From: Pseudohalocynthiibacter aestuariivivens
GTDB lineage: Bacteria; Pseudomonadota; Alphaproteobacteria; Rhodobacterales; Rhodobacteraceae
DNA length: 64,000 bases
Direction of reading: 5' to 3'
Assembly (NCBI RefSeq): GCF_018457175.1
Contig: NZ_JAGFNU010000003.1
Coordinates: forward strand, 186,001 to 250,000
This document shows positions 7,899-16,948 of the stretch, piece by piece. The notes below the pieces were generated by a model that did not search any database, had not been told where the DNA came from, and worked only from the letters and a program-made list of their open reading frames with translations. Position 1 is the stretch's first letter. Each line of letters starts with the position of its first letter. The position numbers were made by a program, and so were the translations under genes.

Positions 7899-8831
7899 AT
7901 GCCGCATTCTGCCGCCGGCCAGACACCGTCCTTGCAGGACCTCGCGTTTGAGGACTGGCTTGAGGCGTTGGATGAGGTGGCAGAGGAACGCGGCTATTTC
8001 CAGCCGGTTGGCCCAAACCATTCCGCGCTGTTTACTGACCGGGACCCGGTATTGCTGGTCACTTTTGAGACGGTCGAAACCATTCGTAACGAATGCGAAA
8101 AGGCCCTACCGCTTGGGTTTGACCTTGTCGAAGGAAAAGACTGGTCACAGCTTTGCCTGATGGCGCATAGCGCAAGCTGGTTTCGTGACAAAGCAGTCTA
8201 TGCCTATTTTGACCGGTTAATAGACGACGGTTTTTTCGAAGATTTCGACAAGGTTGTGTTTTATGGCGAAGGCATGTGTGGCTATGCGGCCGCAAGTTTT
8301 TCGGTTGCTGCACCGGGCGCCACTGTCATCGTGGTCCAGCCACAGGCAACACTGGATCCACGCATTACAGAGTGGGACCGCCGCTATCCTGAAATGCGAC
8401 GCGAGGATTTTAAAAACCGTTATGGATATGCGCCTGACATGATCGAGGCCGCAGAGAAAGCATTTGTGGTTTATGACCCGGTCGAGGCGCTGGATGCAAT
8501 GCATGCAGCCCTGTTCAACCGATCCCACGTGAGCAAGTTGCGTTGTCCATGCTTCGGCCGGAAAATCGGGCGTGACTTGCGGAACATGGGCATTCTTTTG
8601 CCATTAATAGAACAGGCCTTTGAAGACACATTGAGCGAACAGTCTTTTTACAAGTTGTTTCGCGCACGCAGAGAGTATTTTCCGTATTTGCGGCATCTGG
8701 TGGATCGCCTTGAAGACAATGACCACCTGCGGTTTGCAGCAGCAGCCTGCCGTCATGCAATCATACACACCGGCGCTAGCTTGGAAAGCCGTCTCTCTGC
8801 GATCGAAAAAAGCATGTCAGAGGAGGCGTAA
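7899..8831 (+). CDS. Unrecognised conserved Rhodobacterales protein, often labelled PAPS reductase
   Basis: 310 residues. I recall close relatives in Roseobacter genomes that carry the name phosphoadenosine phosphosulfate reductase, but I see no PAPS-reductase motif here: no SGGKDS-type P-loop and no C-terminal ECG(I/L)H cysteine. What is visible is an alpha/beta pattern around residues 113-135, VVFYGEGMCGYAAASFSV followed by a strand VIVVQPQA. This resembles the turn after strand 5 of alpha/beta hydrolases, but without a Ser, Cys or Asp nucleophile in the G-x-x-x-G position expected. The C-terminal third is helical, with PCFGRKIGRDL and an FRARREYFPYL segment. No signal peptide or membrane segment. 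AGGA lies nine bases before the ATG. It is monocistronic. Confidence 0.7.
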   Translation: MPHSAAGQTPSLQDLAFEDWLEALDEVAEERGYFQPVGPNHSALFTDRDPVLLVTFETVETIRNECEKALPLGFDLVEGKDWSQLCLMAHSASWFRDKAVYAYFDRLIDDGFFEDFDKVVFYGEGMCGYAAASFSVAAPGATVIVVQPQATLDPRITEWDRRYPEMRREDFKNRYGYAPDMIEAAEKAFVVYDPVEALDAMHAALFNRSHVSKLRCPCFGRKIGRDLRNMGILLPLIEQAFEDTLSEQSFYKLFRARREYFPYLRHLVDRLEDNDHLRFAAAACRHAIIHTGASLESRLSAIEKSMSEEA

Positions 8832-8965
8832 CCGCCTTCCGTATCGATACAAAAGCCACTTGCATGCGTCACCGCCCCGTTAGCCTTGTCTGAAGGGTAA
8901 GTCGGGACTGTGTTGCTCGTGACAGTTTTGAGGGACTGTTTTGACACCCGAAAAAGTGCCCGAAT

Positions 8966-9187
8966 TCAGCAGTAAAACATGTCGCTGAAAACGTGACGAA
9001 TGATATCGTCTCGTTTAAGACCCATTTGCGCCAATTCCGCATCGGATTTTGCTTGTAAAATCTGTACGATCTGCTGCCGCGATTTTTTCTCCATACTGGA
9101 AACTATCGCACCGCCGATTGAAGAGAACACGCGACCGATCCAACTTGAGGAAATGCTGCCGCGTGTGAATGTCTGTGTCGTCGCCAT
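8966..9187 (-). CDS. Small DUF1127 domain protein
   Basis: 73 residues from the start MATTQTFTRGSISSSW. The C-terminal half carries the DUF1127 pattern: a basic helix (MEKKSRQQIVQILQ), then a hallmark turn LAQMGLKRDDI and a short helix ending in the C-terminus. DUF1127 proteins are small arginine- or lysine-rich proteins; in some alphaproteobacteria they affect RNA turnover and phosphate or carbon metabolism, and those with an intact N-terminal region may bind RNA. A longer upstream frame to 9391 would overlap the pyrC start and lacks family similarity. It is divergent from pyrC; the 197 bases between must hold both promoters. Confidence 0.78.
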   Translation of the reverse strand: MATTQTFTRGSISSSWIGRVFSSIGGAIVSSMEKKSRQQIVQILQAKSDAELAQMGLKRDDIIRHVFSDMFYC

Positions 9188-9360
9188 AAGAAATCTCATT
9201 CTATCTGAGTTTGGTTTCCTCCCACCCTCAAGATAGCCAAAGGATCCGGCACTTAAAACGGACAGTACTGCATTGCCGGGTTTCCACAGATGCATGGCTC
9301 TTTTCCGCCCGTTGCCCGTCTTCTGTTTAGATTCCCGCAGATTCCCCATAGCCCCGCGCT

Positions 9361-9380
9361 CCCGGATTGTGTAATCCGGG
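9361..9380 (+). promoter_or_regulatory. Stem-loop covering the pyrC ribosome-binding region
   Basis: CCCGGATT, loop GTGT, AATCCGGG: a perfect 8-bp stem ending four bases before the pyrC ATG at 9385. No separate Shine-Dalgarno sequence lies between stem and ATG, so folding would cover the initiation region. Enterobacterial pyrC is controlled by a leader hairpin that blocks ribosome binding when pyrimidines are plentiful; the same logic here is inference. Confidence 0.55.
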
Positions 9381-9384
9381 CGTG

Positions 9385-10419
9385 ATGACACAGTCCCTTA
9401 CGCTCCGACGCCCCGATGATTGGCACCTGCATTTGCGCGATGGCGCAATGCTGAGGGCCGTTTTGCCCGAAACCACGCGCCACTTTGGCCGCGCAATCAT
9501 CATGCCCAATCTTGTGCCACCTGTGGTCACCGGTTCTGATGCCGCGGCTTACAGAGACAGAATTACAGACGCGTTGCCTGCGGACGCTGATTTCACACCG
9601 CTAATGACCCTGTATCTGACAGAGCAAACTGATCCCGATGATGTTGCCGCGGCCGCAGAAAGCGGCCTGATCAGCGCGGTAAAGCTATACCCCGCTGGGG
9701 CGACGACCAATTCAGCCAGCGGTGTGAAAGATTTCGACAAGGTGCGCGCAGTTCTTGAGAGAATGGCGGAAATTGGCTTGCCGCTTTGCGTTCATGGGGA
9801 AGTTACTGACCCGGACATCGACATTTTTGACCGAGAAGCCGTGTTTATCGACCGTGTGTTAGACCCGATCCGCAGGGCAACACCGGGCCTGCGCACCGTG
9901 ATGGAGCACATCACAACCTCTAACGGTGTCGACTATGCAAAATCACAGGATAATCTGGGCGCAACGATCACAACGCATCATCTGATTATCAACCGTAACC
10001 ACATCCTCGTTGGTGGTATCAAGCCGCACTACTATTGTTTACCAGTTGCCAAACGGGAAGAACACCGCCTTGCCTTACGCGCTGCTGCAACTTCGGGGGA
10101 TGCACGGTTCTTCTTAGGGACTGACAGCGCGCCCCACACCGATCCGAACAAGGAAAATAGCTGCGGCTGCGCGGGGTGTTTTACTGCGACAAACACAATG
10201 TCTCTTCTTGCCCACGTGTTTGAAGAAGAAGACGCATTGGACAAACTTGAAGGGTTCACATCGCTTAATGGCCCCGCGTTTTATGGCCTGCCCGTCAATG
10301 AAACCACACTTACCCTGACCAAGGGTGAAGCGATTGTTATCCCTGAAAAAATCATTTCTGAAGAAGGGCCAGTCACGGTCTTTGATCCCGGCTTTCCCGT
10401 AAATTGGCATGTGAGCTAA
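9385..10419 (+). CDS. pyrC: Dihydroorotase, class II
   Basis: Cyclises N-carbamoyl-aspartate to dihydroorotate, third step of pyrimidine synthesis, in the cytosol. 344 residues, the length of the E. coli PyrC type. The zinc ligands H14 and H16 lie in DWHLHLRDG. The bridging carboxylated lysine is K100 in [13 protein letters not shown]. Further metal ligands are in LCVHGEV and TTHHL, and the catalytic Asp is in [12 protein letters not shown] at 9385 was chosen over an upstream TTG frame because [17 protein letters not shown] is the family N-terminus. pyrE follows three bases after the stop, so the two form an operon. A hairpin sits directly on its initiation region. Confidence 0.95.
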   Translation: MTQSLTLRRPDDWHLHLRDGAMLRAVLPETTRHFGRAIIMPNLVPPVVTGSDAAAYRDRITDALPADADFTPLMTLYLTEQTDPDDVAAAAESGLISAVKLYPAGATTNSASGVKDFDKVRAVLERMAEIGLPLCVHGEVTDPDIDIFDREAVFIDRVLDPIRRATPGLRTVMEHITTSNGVDYAKSQDNLGATITTHHLIINRNHILVGGIKPHYYCLPVAKREEHRLALRAAATSGDARFFLGTDSAPHTDPNKENSCGCAGCFTATNTMSLLAHVFEEEDALDKLEGFTSLNGPAFYGLPVNETTLTLTKGEAIVIPEKIISEEGPVTVFDPGFPVNWHVS

Positions 10420-10422
10420 ATT

Positions 10423-11103
10423 ATGATTCCCACCTCTTACCCCGACGCAAAAACAATTGCCCAGCTGACCGCAAAGATGCTGCTTGATATCAAAGCAGTG
10501 CATTTCAATGCGGAAGAGCCCTTTACGCTGGCCTCGGGCCTTCCATCGCCCACCTATATAGATTGCCGCAAGCTGATCAGTTTTCCCCGTATTCGCGCGA
10601 CATTGATGGATTTTCTGACCTGCACCGTAATGCGCGATGCAGGGCTTGAGGCATTTGACAATATCGCCGGGGGCGAAACGGCAGGAATTCCCTTTGCGGC
10701 CCTTGTGGCGGAGCGTATGGCACTGCCAATGACCTATGTGCGCAAGAAACCCAAAGGTTACGGTCGCAACGCGCGTATCGAAGGCGTGATGAGCGAAGGG
10801 GAACGCGTGCTGCTGGTCGAAGATCTGACAACCGATGGCGGCTCCAAACTCTCCTTTGTCGATGCGATCCGCGAAACTGGCGCAACCTGCGACAGGACCG
10901 CTGTGATCTTTTACTACGGCATCTTTCCGGAAACTGAAAAGACACTGTCAGATCACGGTGTTGGACTGTCATACCTCTGCACATGGTGGGACGTACTGGA
11001 AGCCGCGCGTGACAGCGGTGCCTTTGACAAGGCAACCCTCGACGAGGTGCAGAAATTCCTGAACGCTCCCCGTGAATGGCAAGAAAAAAAGATGCGTGGA
11101 TAA
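10423..11103 (+). CDS. pyrE: Orotate phosphoribosyltransferase
   Basis: Joins orotate to PRPP to give orotidine 5'-phosphate, fifth step of pyrimidine synthesis. 226 residues. The PRPP-binding motif [14 protein letters not shown] is at residues 129-142. The K-K-P-K-G-Y-G-R flexible-loop segment at 108-115 is the OPRTase signature that closes over the active site. The N-terminal substrate part [19 protein letters not shown] is also typical. It starts three bases after the pyrC stop, so translation is probably coupled with pyrC. It may share control with the pyrC leader hairpin. The 214 bases to dnaB contain no gene. Confidence 0.95.
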   Translation: MIPTSYPDAKTIAQLTAKMLLDIKAVHFNAEEPFTLASGLPSPTYIDCRKLISFPRIRATLMDFLTCTVMRDAGLEAFDNIAGGETAGIPFAALVAERMALPMTYVRKKPKGYGRNARIEGVMSEGERVLLVEDLTTDGGSKLSFVDAIRETGATCDRTAVIFYYGIFPETEKTLSDHGVGLSYLCTWWDVLEAARDSGAFDKATLDEVQKFLNAPREWQEKKMRG

Positions 11104-11180
11104 TATGTGAACAAGATATTCGCGAATCAAAACGCTGTGGCAGATGTTGAGAGTTCTCGCGAAACATATCCAGATGTGGT

Positions 11181-11211
11181 ATATACACAGGATATTCACA
11201 GCTTTTCCACA
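11181..11211 (+). promoter_or_regulatory. Three DnaA-box-like 9-mers at 11-bp spacing upstream of dnaB
   Basis: ATATACACA (11181-11189), ATATTCACA (11192-11200) and TTTTCCACA (11203-11211) start exactly 11 bases apart. The last matches TTWTNCACA fully; the first two differ only at base 1. About one helical turn separates them, so they face the same side of the DNA. They lie 107 bases ahead of the dnaB ATG in an AT-rich gap. Binding by DnaA is inferred. Confidence 0.5.
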
Positions 11212-11317
11212 GCGCCCACGGCGGGTTGTTAACAGACATATCCTGATAGGGACTACGGCACTTATGCTGTATGCCCCTCTGAAAAAGGGCAAATAAGCCC
11301 AGGGACAGAAGGTAAGA

Positions 11318-12814
11318 ATGAACGAGATTGCACCGATTGGGGCGCAGCAGCAGGATAGCGACCTACAGGACACGATGCCCCACAACATCGAAGCTGAACA
11401 ACAGCTGCTGGGCGCTATCCTAACCAACAATGAAGTCTATGATCGGGTCGCCTCGATCATCGGCTCAGCCCATTTCTTCGACCCTGTGCATGGCAAGGTA
11501 TTTGAAACTGCCGAAGCGCGGATTCGCAAAAATGCAATCGCGTCGCCCGTAACGCTCAAGGCGTTTCTGGAAGATGATCCTGGGCTCGCAGAACTCGGTG
11601 GTCCCGCATATCTGGTCAAATTGGCTGGTGCATCCATTTCTTCATTTGCAGCGCGTGATTACGCGCAGTTGATCTACGATCTGGCGATCAGGCGTGAACT
11701 TATTGCCCTTGGCCGCGATATTTCTGACAAAGCCGCCAGCGTTGACGTTGCAAGCGAGCCAAAAGAACAAATCGTAGAAGCCGAGCAAAAGCTTTATGCA
11801 CTCGGCGAACAGGGGCAGACCGACAGCGGCTTTCAGTCTTTCCTGAAGGCCGTGACGGACGCGGTAAATGTCGCCAACGCCGCCTATCAGCGTGATGGTG
11901 GGCTGGCTGGGATTTCAACGGGTCTGAAAGACCTCGACCAGAAACTGGGCGGACTTCACAAGTCTGACCTGCTCATTCTTGCCGGGCGTCCCTCGATGGG
12001 GAAAACATCGCTTGCGACCAACATCGCCTACAACATCGCCAAGGCCTACAAACGCGGCCGTCTGCAGGATGGCTCTGAAGGGGCAGTCAACGGTGGTGTC
12101 GTCGGGTTTTATTCGCTTGAGATGTCAGCAGAACAACTTGCCGCGCGTATTCTGTCCGAGGCTGCCGAAGTTCCGAGCGAGCAAATCCGCCGCGGCGACA
12201 TGACCGAAGCAGAATTTCGCCGTTTTGTAGATGCCGCAAAACAGCTTGAGGCCTGTCCTCTGTTCATCGACGACACAGCAGCCTTGCCCATTTCACAGCT
12301 CGCCGCACGTGCGCGCCGCCTGAAACGCACACATGGGCTTGATGTCCTGATGGTTGACTATTTGCAGCTTGTGCGCGGCACAGGAAAGACCGAGAACCGT
12401 GTGAACGAGATCAGCGAAATTACCATGGGCCTCAAGGCGATAGCCAAAGAACTTAATATTCCTGTTGTCGCGTTGTCGCAGTTGTCACGTCAGGTTGAAA
12501 ACCGTGACGACAAGCGCCCGCAACTTTCTGACCTGCGTGAATCGGGCTCGATCGAGCAGGACGCCGATGTTGTGATGTTCGTGTTCCGCGAAGAATACTA
12601 CAAGGAACGCGAAAAACCGGGTGATCATGAACTTGATAAGATGGCGGCCTGGCAGGACGAAATGGAGCACCTGCACGGCAAAGCAGAAGTCATCATCGGC
12701 AAGGCACGTCACGGGCCAATCGGCCATGTTGATCTTGCATTTGAAGGCCAGTTCACCCGCTTCAGCGATCTTGTGAAACCCTGGCAGCAACAGATCAATG
12801 GCGACGGTTATTGA
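11318..12814 (+). CDS. dnaB: Replicative DNA helicase DnaB
   Basis: Hexameric helicase that unwinds DNA at the replication fork and contacts DnaG primase. 498 residues, full length. The N-terminal domain begins at MPHNIEAEQQLLGAIL (around residues 24-39). The RecA-like core has Walker A GRPSMGKTS near residues 222-230, Walker B VLMVDYLQLV near 343-352 and the arginine-rich RQVENRDDKRPQLSDLRESG segment near 390-410. The insert between Walker A and the next core strand (AYKRGRLQDGSEGAVNGG) is longer than in E. coli, as is common in Rhodobacterales. There is no intein. It follows pyrE after a 214-base AT-rich gap with DnaA-box-like repeats, so it has its own promoter. Confidence 0.96.
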   Translation: MNEIAPIGAQQQDSDLQDTMPHNIEAEQQLLGAILTNNEVYDRVASIIGSAHFFDPVHGKVFETAEARIRKNAIASPVTLKAFLEDDPGLAELGGPAYLVKLAGASISSFAARDYAQLIYDLAIRRELIALGRDISDKAASVDVASEPKEQIVEAEQKLYALGEQGQTDSGFQSFLKAVTDAVNVANAAYQRDGGLAGISTGLKDLDQKLGGLHKSDLLILAGRPSMGKTSLATNIAYNIAKAYKRGRLQDGSEGAVNGGVVGFYSLEMSAEQLAARILSEAAEVPSEQIRRGDMTEAEFRRFVDAAKQLEACPLFIDDTAALPISQLAARARRLKRTHGLDVLMVDYLQLVRGTGKTENRVNEISEITMGLKAIAKELNIPVVALSQLSRQVENRDDKRPQLSDLRESGSIEQDADVVMFVFREEYYKEREKPGDHELDKMAAWQDEMEHLHGKAEVIIGKARHGPIGHVDLAFEGQFTRFSDLVKPWQQQINGDGY

Positions 12815-12935
12815 TATGTCTGCTTTCAATCATCTTCTGGTGCTTGAGCGCCATTCAGAACATCGCAGAAAGCGATTTGAGGGATAGCGAGGCAGATTGC
12901 CCAACGTCCTTCAATCTGTCGTGAAAGATACGAAA

Positions 12936-13883
12936 ATGACTGAGTTCACAGAAATCCCCGTTATAGACGTGGGGCCGCTCGCCCGTGGTGAAAACCTTGA
13001 AACGCTTGTTGACGAATTTCGGCACGCCTACAGCACAATTGGGTTTGGCTACATCATTGGCCACGGGATTGATCCGGCGCTGATCGATGCGGTGTTTGAG
13101 GCCTCTGCTCGGTTCCACGCGCTTCCCCTTTCCGAAAAAATGCGCATAAAACTCAATCGTTTACATCGCGGCTACATTCCGATCAACACGTCAACCGACG
13201 TAAACTCCAAGCTGGCCGATGTTAAAAAGCCAAATCAATCGGCCAGTTTCATGATGATGCGGGAGGACGCGGTAGCAGACCCGGATGTTTACCTGTCAGG
13301 GCCAAATCTTTGGCCCACGCTACCTGAATTTCGTGAGGCACTTGTTGCCTACTCTGATGCAATGACTTTGCTTGGTTTTCGATTGATAAAGCTCGCCCTC
13401 GCCGCGGCGGGCGCAAATCCCGAAGATGCTACTGCAGGCTTTCAGACGCCCACAACGTGGTTGCGTCTGCTGCACTACCCTCCAACACCGCCACAGGCCC
13501 CAGATGACCTCTATGGCTCTGCGCCACATACAGATTTCGGATGCCTCACACTGCTTGCGCAGGATGATGTTGGTGGGCTTCAGGTGAAAACGCCGACAGG
13601 CAACTGGATTGATGCACCAAAAATCGATGGGGCATTTGTGGTGAACGTCGGCGATATGCTGCACCGGATGTCAAACGGGCGGCTGCTTTCGACCCCACAT
13701 CGTGTAATCAACCGCTCGGGGCGCGAACGCTATTCCTGCCCTTTCTTCTTTGATCCACATGTCAGCTATGGCGTCGCGCCGCTCCCCGGCACGGGAACGC
13801 CAAAGTTTGATTCCATAAATTTCGGCTCGTATCTGCGTAGTGAACTGCAAGCGGGCTATGACACGCATAAGAAAACCCGATAA
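12936..13883 (+). CDS. 2-oxoglutarate/Fe(II)-dependent oxygenase, isopenicillin-N-synthase family
   Basis: 315 residues. Double-stranded beta-helix oxygenase with the plant/fungal-type N-terminal cap (IPVIDVGPL, GFGYIIGHGID). Iron ligands are H198 and D200 in PHTDFGCLTLL and H255 in TPHRVINRSGRERYS; R265 and S267 of the R-x-S pair bind the 2-oxoglutarate carboxylate. So it is a 2OG-dependent member rather than a true isopenicillin N synthase. Substrate is unknown. I chose the start at MTEFTEIPVIDVG; thirteen upstream codons in frame lack family similarity. It lies between dnaB and alr, not overlapping either. Many Rhodobacterales carry such genes beside housekeeping genes, with no proven role. 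Confidence 0.85.
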   Translation: MTEFTEIPVIDVGPLARGENLETLVDEFRHAYSTIGFGYIIGHGIDPALIDAVFEASARFHALPLSEKMRIKLNRLHRGYIPINTSTDVNSKLADVKKPNQSASFMMMREDAVADPDVYLSGPNLWPTLPEFREALVAYSDAMTLLGFRLIKLALAAAGANPEDATAGFQTPTTWLRLLHYPPTPPQAPDDLYGSAPHTDFGCLTLLAQDDVGGLQVKTPTGNWIDAPKIDGAFVVNVGDMLHRMSNGRLLSTPHRVINRSGRERYSCPFFFDPHVSYGVAPLPGTGTPKFDSINFGSYLRSELQAGYDTHKKTR

Positions 13884-13953
13884 CGTGATCGGCATTGGTG
13901 CAAGACGTTGGGTTTTTACTTGACCTCCACGGCCCGCCTGTCAAAACCACGCT

Positions 13954-15003
13954 ATGGGTAGTGCAACACTTTCAATCGATCTTGAAGCCATCATTGCCAA
14001 CTGGCGTGCGCTTGACGCGGTATCGGCGGGTTCTGTCGAAACTGCAGCGGTCGTCAAGGCGAATGGCTATGGTCTTGGTGCCGGACGCGTCGCAAAGGCG
14101 TTGGCCCGGGCCGGGGCGCGCAAGTTTTTTGTAGCCATCGCGGAAGAAGGCGCAAGGGTGCGTCAGGCCTTGGGTCCGGGGCCGGAAATTTGCGTTTTTG
14201 CCGGGCATATGCGTGGAGATACGGATATGATCTATGATCTTATGCTGACGCCGATGATCAATTCGCTTGACCAGCTTACCCGCCACCTAGAGGCGCTCCC
14301 AACCCACAAGTTCGGCCTTCAGCTGGACAGTGGGATGAGCAGGCTTGGTATGGACCCTGGGGAATGGGCCGCAGTACGTGACATCGTGTCAGAGCAATCA
14401 CCCTCCCTTATCATGAGCCACCTCGCCTGTGCGGATGAGCCGGATCACGCGATGAACGCGCAACAGCTCGCTGCGTTCTGTCAGATGACAGACAGTTTTG
14501 ATGCACCCCGTTCTCTGGCAGCGACCGGGGGCATCCTCTTAGGTCAGGACTATCATTTTGACCTGACGCGTCCCGGTGTTGGGCTCTATGGTTGTTTACC
14601 CTTTGCAAAGGCAAAACCGGTTGTTGGGCTGAGCCTGCCTGTGATTCAAACCCGCGCTCTGGAGGCCGGTGACACGGTCGGGTATGGCGCAAGCTGGACT
14701 GCGAAAAAACCAAGCAGAATAGCAACTGTTTCAGCAGGTTACGCCGACGGATTAATCCGATCTATGGGTAACAAAGCACAGCTGTTTTCCAACGGCACCC
14801 CGTGCCGGTTGGTTGGCCGCGTATCGATGGACCTGTTAACCGTTGATATCTCGCATCTTGATGAAACGCCGAAATCACTGGACATCCTGTGCCCAGAACA
14901 GGGCGTTGACCAACTCGCCGAATATGCCGATACCATTGGTTATGAAATTCTGACATCTTTGGGCGCACGCTATACACGGCGTTATATTGGAGCAGGTGGA
15001 TGA
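13954..15003 (+). CDS. alr: Alanine racemase
   Basis: PLP enzyme that interconverts L- and D-alanine for peptidoglycan. 349 residues. The PLP lysine is K35 in [12 protein letters not shown]; the second catalytic base is the Tyr in TVGYGASW near residue 237. The C-terminal beta domain holds [13 protein letters not shown] and the end [13 protein letters not shown], both standard. The stop overlaps the start of mlaE by four bases (ATGA arrangement, 15000-15003), so alr, mlaE and mlaF are probably one translation-coupled unit devoted to the cell envelope. Confidence 0.94.
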   Translation: MGSATLSIDLEAIIANWRALDAVSAGSVETAAVVKANGYGLGAGRVAKALARAGARKFFVAIAEEGARVRQALGPGPEICVFAGHMRGDTDMIYDLMLTPMINSLDQLTRHLEALPTHKFGLQLDSGMSRLGMDPGEWAAVRDIVSEQSPSLIMSHLACADEPDHAMNAQQLAAFCQMTDSFDAPRSLAATGGILLGQDYHFDLTRPGVGLYGCLPFAKAKPVVGLSLPVIQTRALEAGDTVGYGASWTAKKPSRIATVSAGYADGLIRSMGNKAQLFSNGTPCRLVGRVSMDLLTVDISHLDETPKSLDILCPEQGVDQLAEYADTIGYEILTSLGARYTRRYIGAGG

Positions 15004-15785
15004 CGACGCTTTTGTTTCCTGTGGCCGCAGTGGGCCGCACAACATTGATGATACTGGCGACAATTGGCCAGATTGCGATCTATGCAGGGCAAACAATTAG
15101 CCACATGTTTCGCCCACCATTTTACTTTAAAGAATTCATTCATGCCGTTATGACAATTGGATATTTCAGTCTTCCGGTTGTAGGCATGACAGCCTTTTTC
15201 ACTGGCGGCGCACTGGCGTTGCAAATCTATGCTGGCGGTGCTCGTTTCAATGCCGAAGCTGTTGTTCCTTCTATCGTAGCGATTGGCATGGCGCGTGAGC
15301 TTGGCCCCGTTATGGGAGGTCTTATGGTTGCGGCCCGCGTTGCATCCTCCATTGCCGCTGAAATCGGCACGATGAAAGTAACCGAACAGATTGACGCTTT
15401 GGTCACGCTTTCGACCCACCCGATGAAATATCTGACGGTGCCAAGGGTGCTTGCCGCAACGCTTGCGGTGCCGGTTCTGGTTGCCGTCGGGGACCTGATC
15501 GGAATTATGGGTGGTTACGTTGTCGGCGTTACACGGCTTGACTTTAATTCCTCTGCCTATCTTCATAATACTGTTGATTTTTTAGAGTTCATTGACGTCT
15601 TCTCTGGCCTAGTAAAAGGCGCTGCCTTCGGGTTCATCGTTGCACTGATGGGCTGCTATTACGGCATGAACTCGGGCCGCGGCGCACAGGGCGTTGGTAA
15701 AGCTACGAAATCAGCGGTGGTGGCAGCATCGGTGCTGATCCTTGCGTCCAATTATCTTCTTACAGAATTGTTTTTCTCAGCATGA
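15000..15785 (+). CDS. mlaE: MlaE-family ABC transporter permease
   Basis: 261-residue inner-membrane permease of the lipid-transport Mla/MCE system, which moves phospholipids between outer and inner membrane. The N-terminal amphipathic stretch is followed by the conserved MlaE segments: [14 protein letters not shown], then the coupling loop around [26 protein letters not shown] and [14 protein letters not shown], then five or so hydrophobic helices. It overlaps alr by four bases and its own stop overlaps the mlaF start by four bases. The MCE subunit MlaD normally encoded next to mlaF is not found in the window. Confidence 0.9.
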   Translation: MTTLLFPVAAVGRTTLMILATIGQIAIYAGQTISHMFRPPFYFKEFIHAVMTIGYFSLPVVGMTAFFTGGALALQIYAGGARFNAEAVVPSIVAIGMARELGPVMGGLMVAARVASSIAAEIGTMKVTEQIDALVTLSTHPMKYLTVPRVLAATLAVPVLVAVGDLIGIMGGYVVGVTRLDFNSSAYLHNTVDFLEFIDVFSGLVKGAAFGFIVALMGCYYGMNSGRGAQGVGKATKSAVVAASVLILASNYLLTELFFSA

Positions 15786-16528
15786 TAGAGCTTCAGAACG
15801 TTCATAAGGCCTTTGGCGACAACAAGGTGCTACAAGGCGTCAACCTGACGATCCAGACCGGCGAAAGCATGGTGATCATCGGGGGGTCCGGCACGGGTAA
15901 ATCCGTGCTGCTGAAAAGCGTTCTTGGGCTGATCAAACCCGACAGCGGTGTCATCAAACTTGACGGCCAAGATGTGGCAACGGCAGAGCGTGACGCCTTT
16001 CTTGCCCGCTTTGGCATGTTGTTTCAGGGCGGCGCATTGTTTGACAGCCTGCCTGTCTGGCAAAACGTTGCCTTCCGCCTTCTGCGCGGATCATTGAAGC
16101 GCCCGATAGAGGAAGCGCGCGCAATTGCGATTGAAAAGCTACGCCGTGTTGGTTTGAAATCCGCTGTGGCTGATCTGTTCCCGGCGGAACTGTCAGGCGG
16201 GATGCAAAAGCGCGTCGGCCTTGCCCGCGCCATTGCAGCAGAGCCCGAGATTATCTTTTTTGATGAGCCCACGACTGGGCTGGACCCGATCATGGCGGGG
16301 GTTATAAACGAGCTGATCCGCGAAATCGTTGTGGAAATGGGCGCAACCGCCATGACCATCACCCATGACATGTCGTCTGTCCGCGCCATCGCCGACAAGG
16401 TCGCGATGCTGCACGACGGTATTATTCAATGGACCGGTCCTGTGGCGAAGCTGGACGATTCAGGCGACCCTTACCTTGACCAGTTCATCCACGGCCGCGC
16501 CGAAGGGCCGATTGAGGCAGTTCGTTAA
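15782..16528 (+). CDS. mlaF: MlaF-family ABC transporter ATPase
   Basis: 248-residue ATPase partner of MlaE. Walker A GGSGTGKS is at residues 34-41. Q-loop LFQGGALFDSLPVWQNV, signature LSGGMQKRVGLARA, Walker B IIFFDEPTTGLDP and H-loop MTITHDM all follow, as in MlaF. The DSLPVWQNVAFRL segment after the Q-loop is characteristic of the Mla/Mkl subgroup. It is translation-coupled to mlaE. The stop codon lies inside a perfect CtrA-type box (16525-16540). After it comes an AT-rich islet instead of the mlaD gene expected from the usual mlaFED order. Confidence 0.9.
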   Translation: MIELQNVHKAFGDNKVLQGVNLTIQTGESMVIIGGSGTGKSVLLKSVLGLIKPDSGVIKLDGQDVATAERDAFLARFGMLFQGGALFDSLPVWQNVAFRLLRGSLKRPIEEARAIAIEKLRRVGLKSAVADLFPAELSGGMQKRVGLARAIAAEPEIIFFDEPTTGLDPIMAGVINELIREIVVEMGATAMTITHDMSSVRAIADKVAMLHDGIIQWTGPVAKLDDSGDPYLDQFIHGRAEGPIEAVR

Positions 16529-16540
16529 CAAAAAGTTAAC
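16525..16540 (+). promoter_or_regulatory. CtrA-type box TTAA-N7-TTAAC
   Basis: TTAACAAAAAGTTAAC: two TTAA half sites with exactly seven bases between and the favoured final C, an exact match to the CtrA consensus TTAA-N7-TTAAC. It begins inside the mlaF stop codon and lies 55-70 bases before the next ORF. In Rhodobacterales CtrA controls motility, gene-transfer-agent and cell-communication genes. Occupancy is inferred. Confidence 0.55.
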
Positions 16541-16594
16541 GGTATTCTGCGATAACTCGCCAAAAGCGCTACGGCAATTGAGGCGGGGTTAAAA

Positions 16595-16948
16595 ATGAAC
16601 CCAGACATTTCCTTTTTCATAGTCCTGTCCCCAATTCTGGCTTCTGGCATATACCTAATGGGCAGCGTATTTTTACTGCACAGGGGCCAGTACAACAAAA
16701 AACTTATTGTATTTCAGTTCCTTGCATCAATGGTTCTGGCAATCACAATTTTCGTTCCAGCGCTTGTTGGCTCAAATTTCTTTTTACCAGTTATTGCCAC
16801 TCTAAACATCGCTTACTGGGTCTCGTTCTTTTTAACCGCGGTTACGCCACCAAGACGAAATCTGATCAGCACGCGAATAGCTTTCTTTGTCGTAACAACC
16901 TGTACGTTGGCCACGTTTTTGGTGACCTACATTTGGGTCCTGCAATGA
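16595..16948 (+). CDS. Small membrane protein of unknown function
   Basis: 117 residues, not recognised. Four hydrophobic segments are visible: about residues 7-26, 38-58, 62-82 and 92-114. It has a short basic stretch (PPRRNLISTRI) between the third and fourth, so both ends could be periplasmic. GAGGCGGGG lies ahead of the ATG. Base composition is clearly more AT-rich than the genes on either side, which suggests acquisition or relaxed selection. A perfect CtrA box lies 55 bases upstream. The stop overlaps an ATG of the next, broken, membrane-protein frame, suggesting a former two-gene unit. Confidence 0.6.
   Translation: MNPDISFFIVLSPILASGIYLMGSVFLLHRGQYNKKLIVFQFLASMVLAITIFVPALVGSNFFLPVIATLNIAYWVSFFLTAVTPPRRNLISTRIAFFVVTTCTLATFLVTYIWVLQ

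Noticed and set aside
8900-8945. Direct repeat GGGACTGT before the DUF1127 3' end as a terminator or operator
   Set aside because: Two imperfect copies 28 bases apart with a 5-bp stem only; could be chance.
9367-9384. Longer pyrC frame starting at a TTG (MCNPGVMTQ...)
   Set aside because: The extra codons come from the hairpin sequence and are not part of the dihydroorotase family; the ATG at 9385 gives the normal N-terminus.
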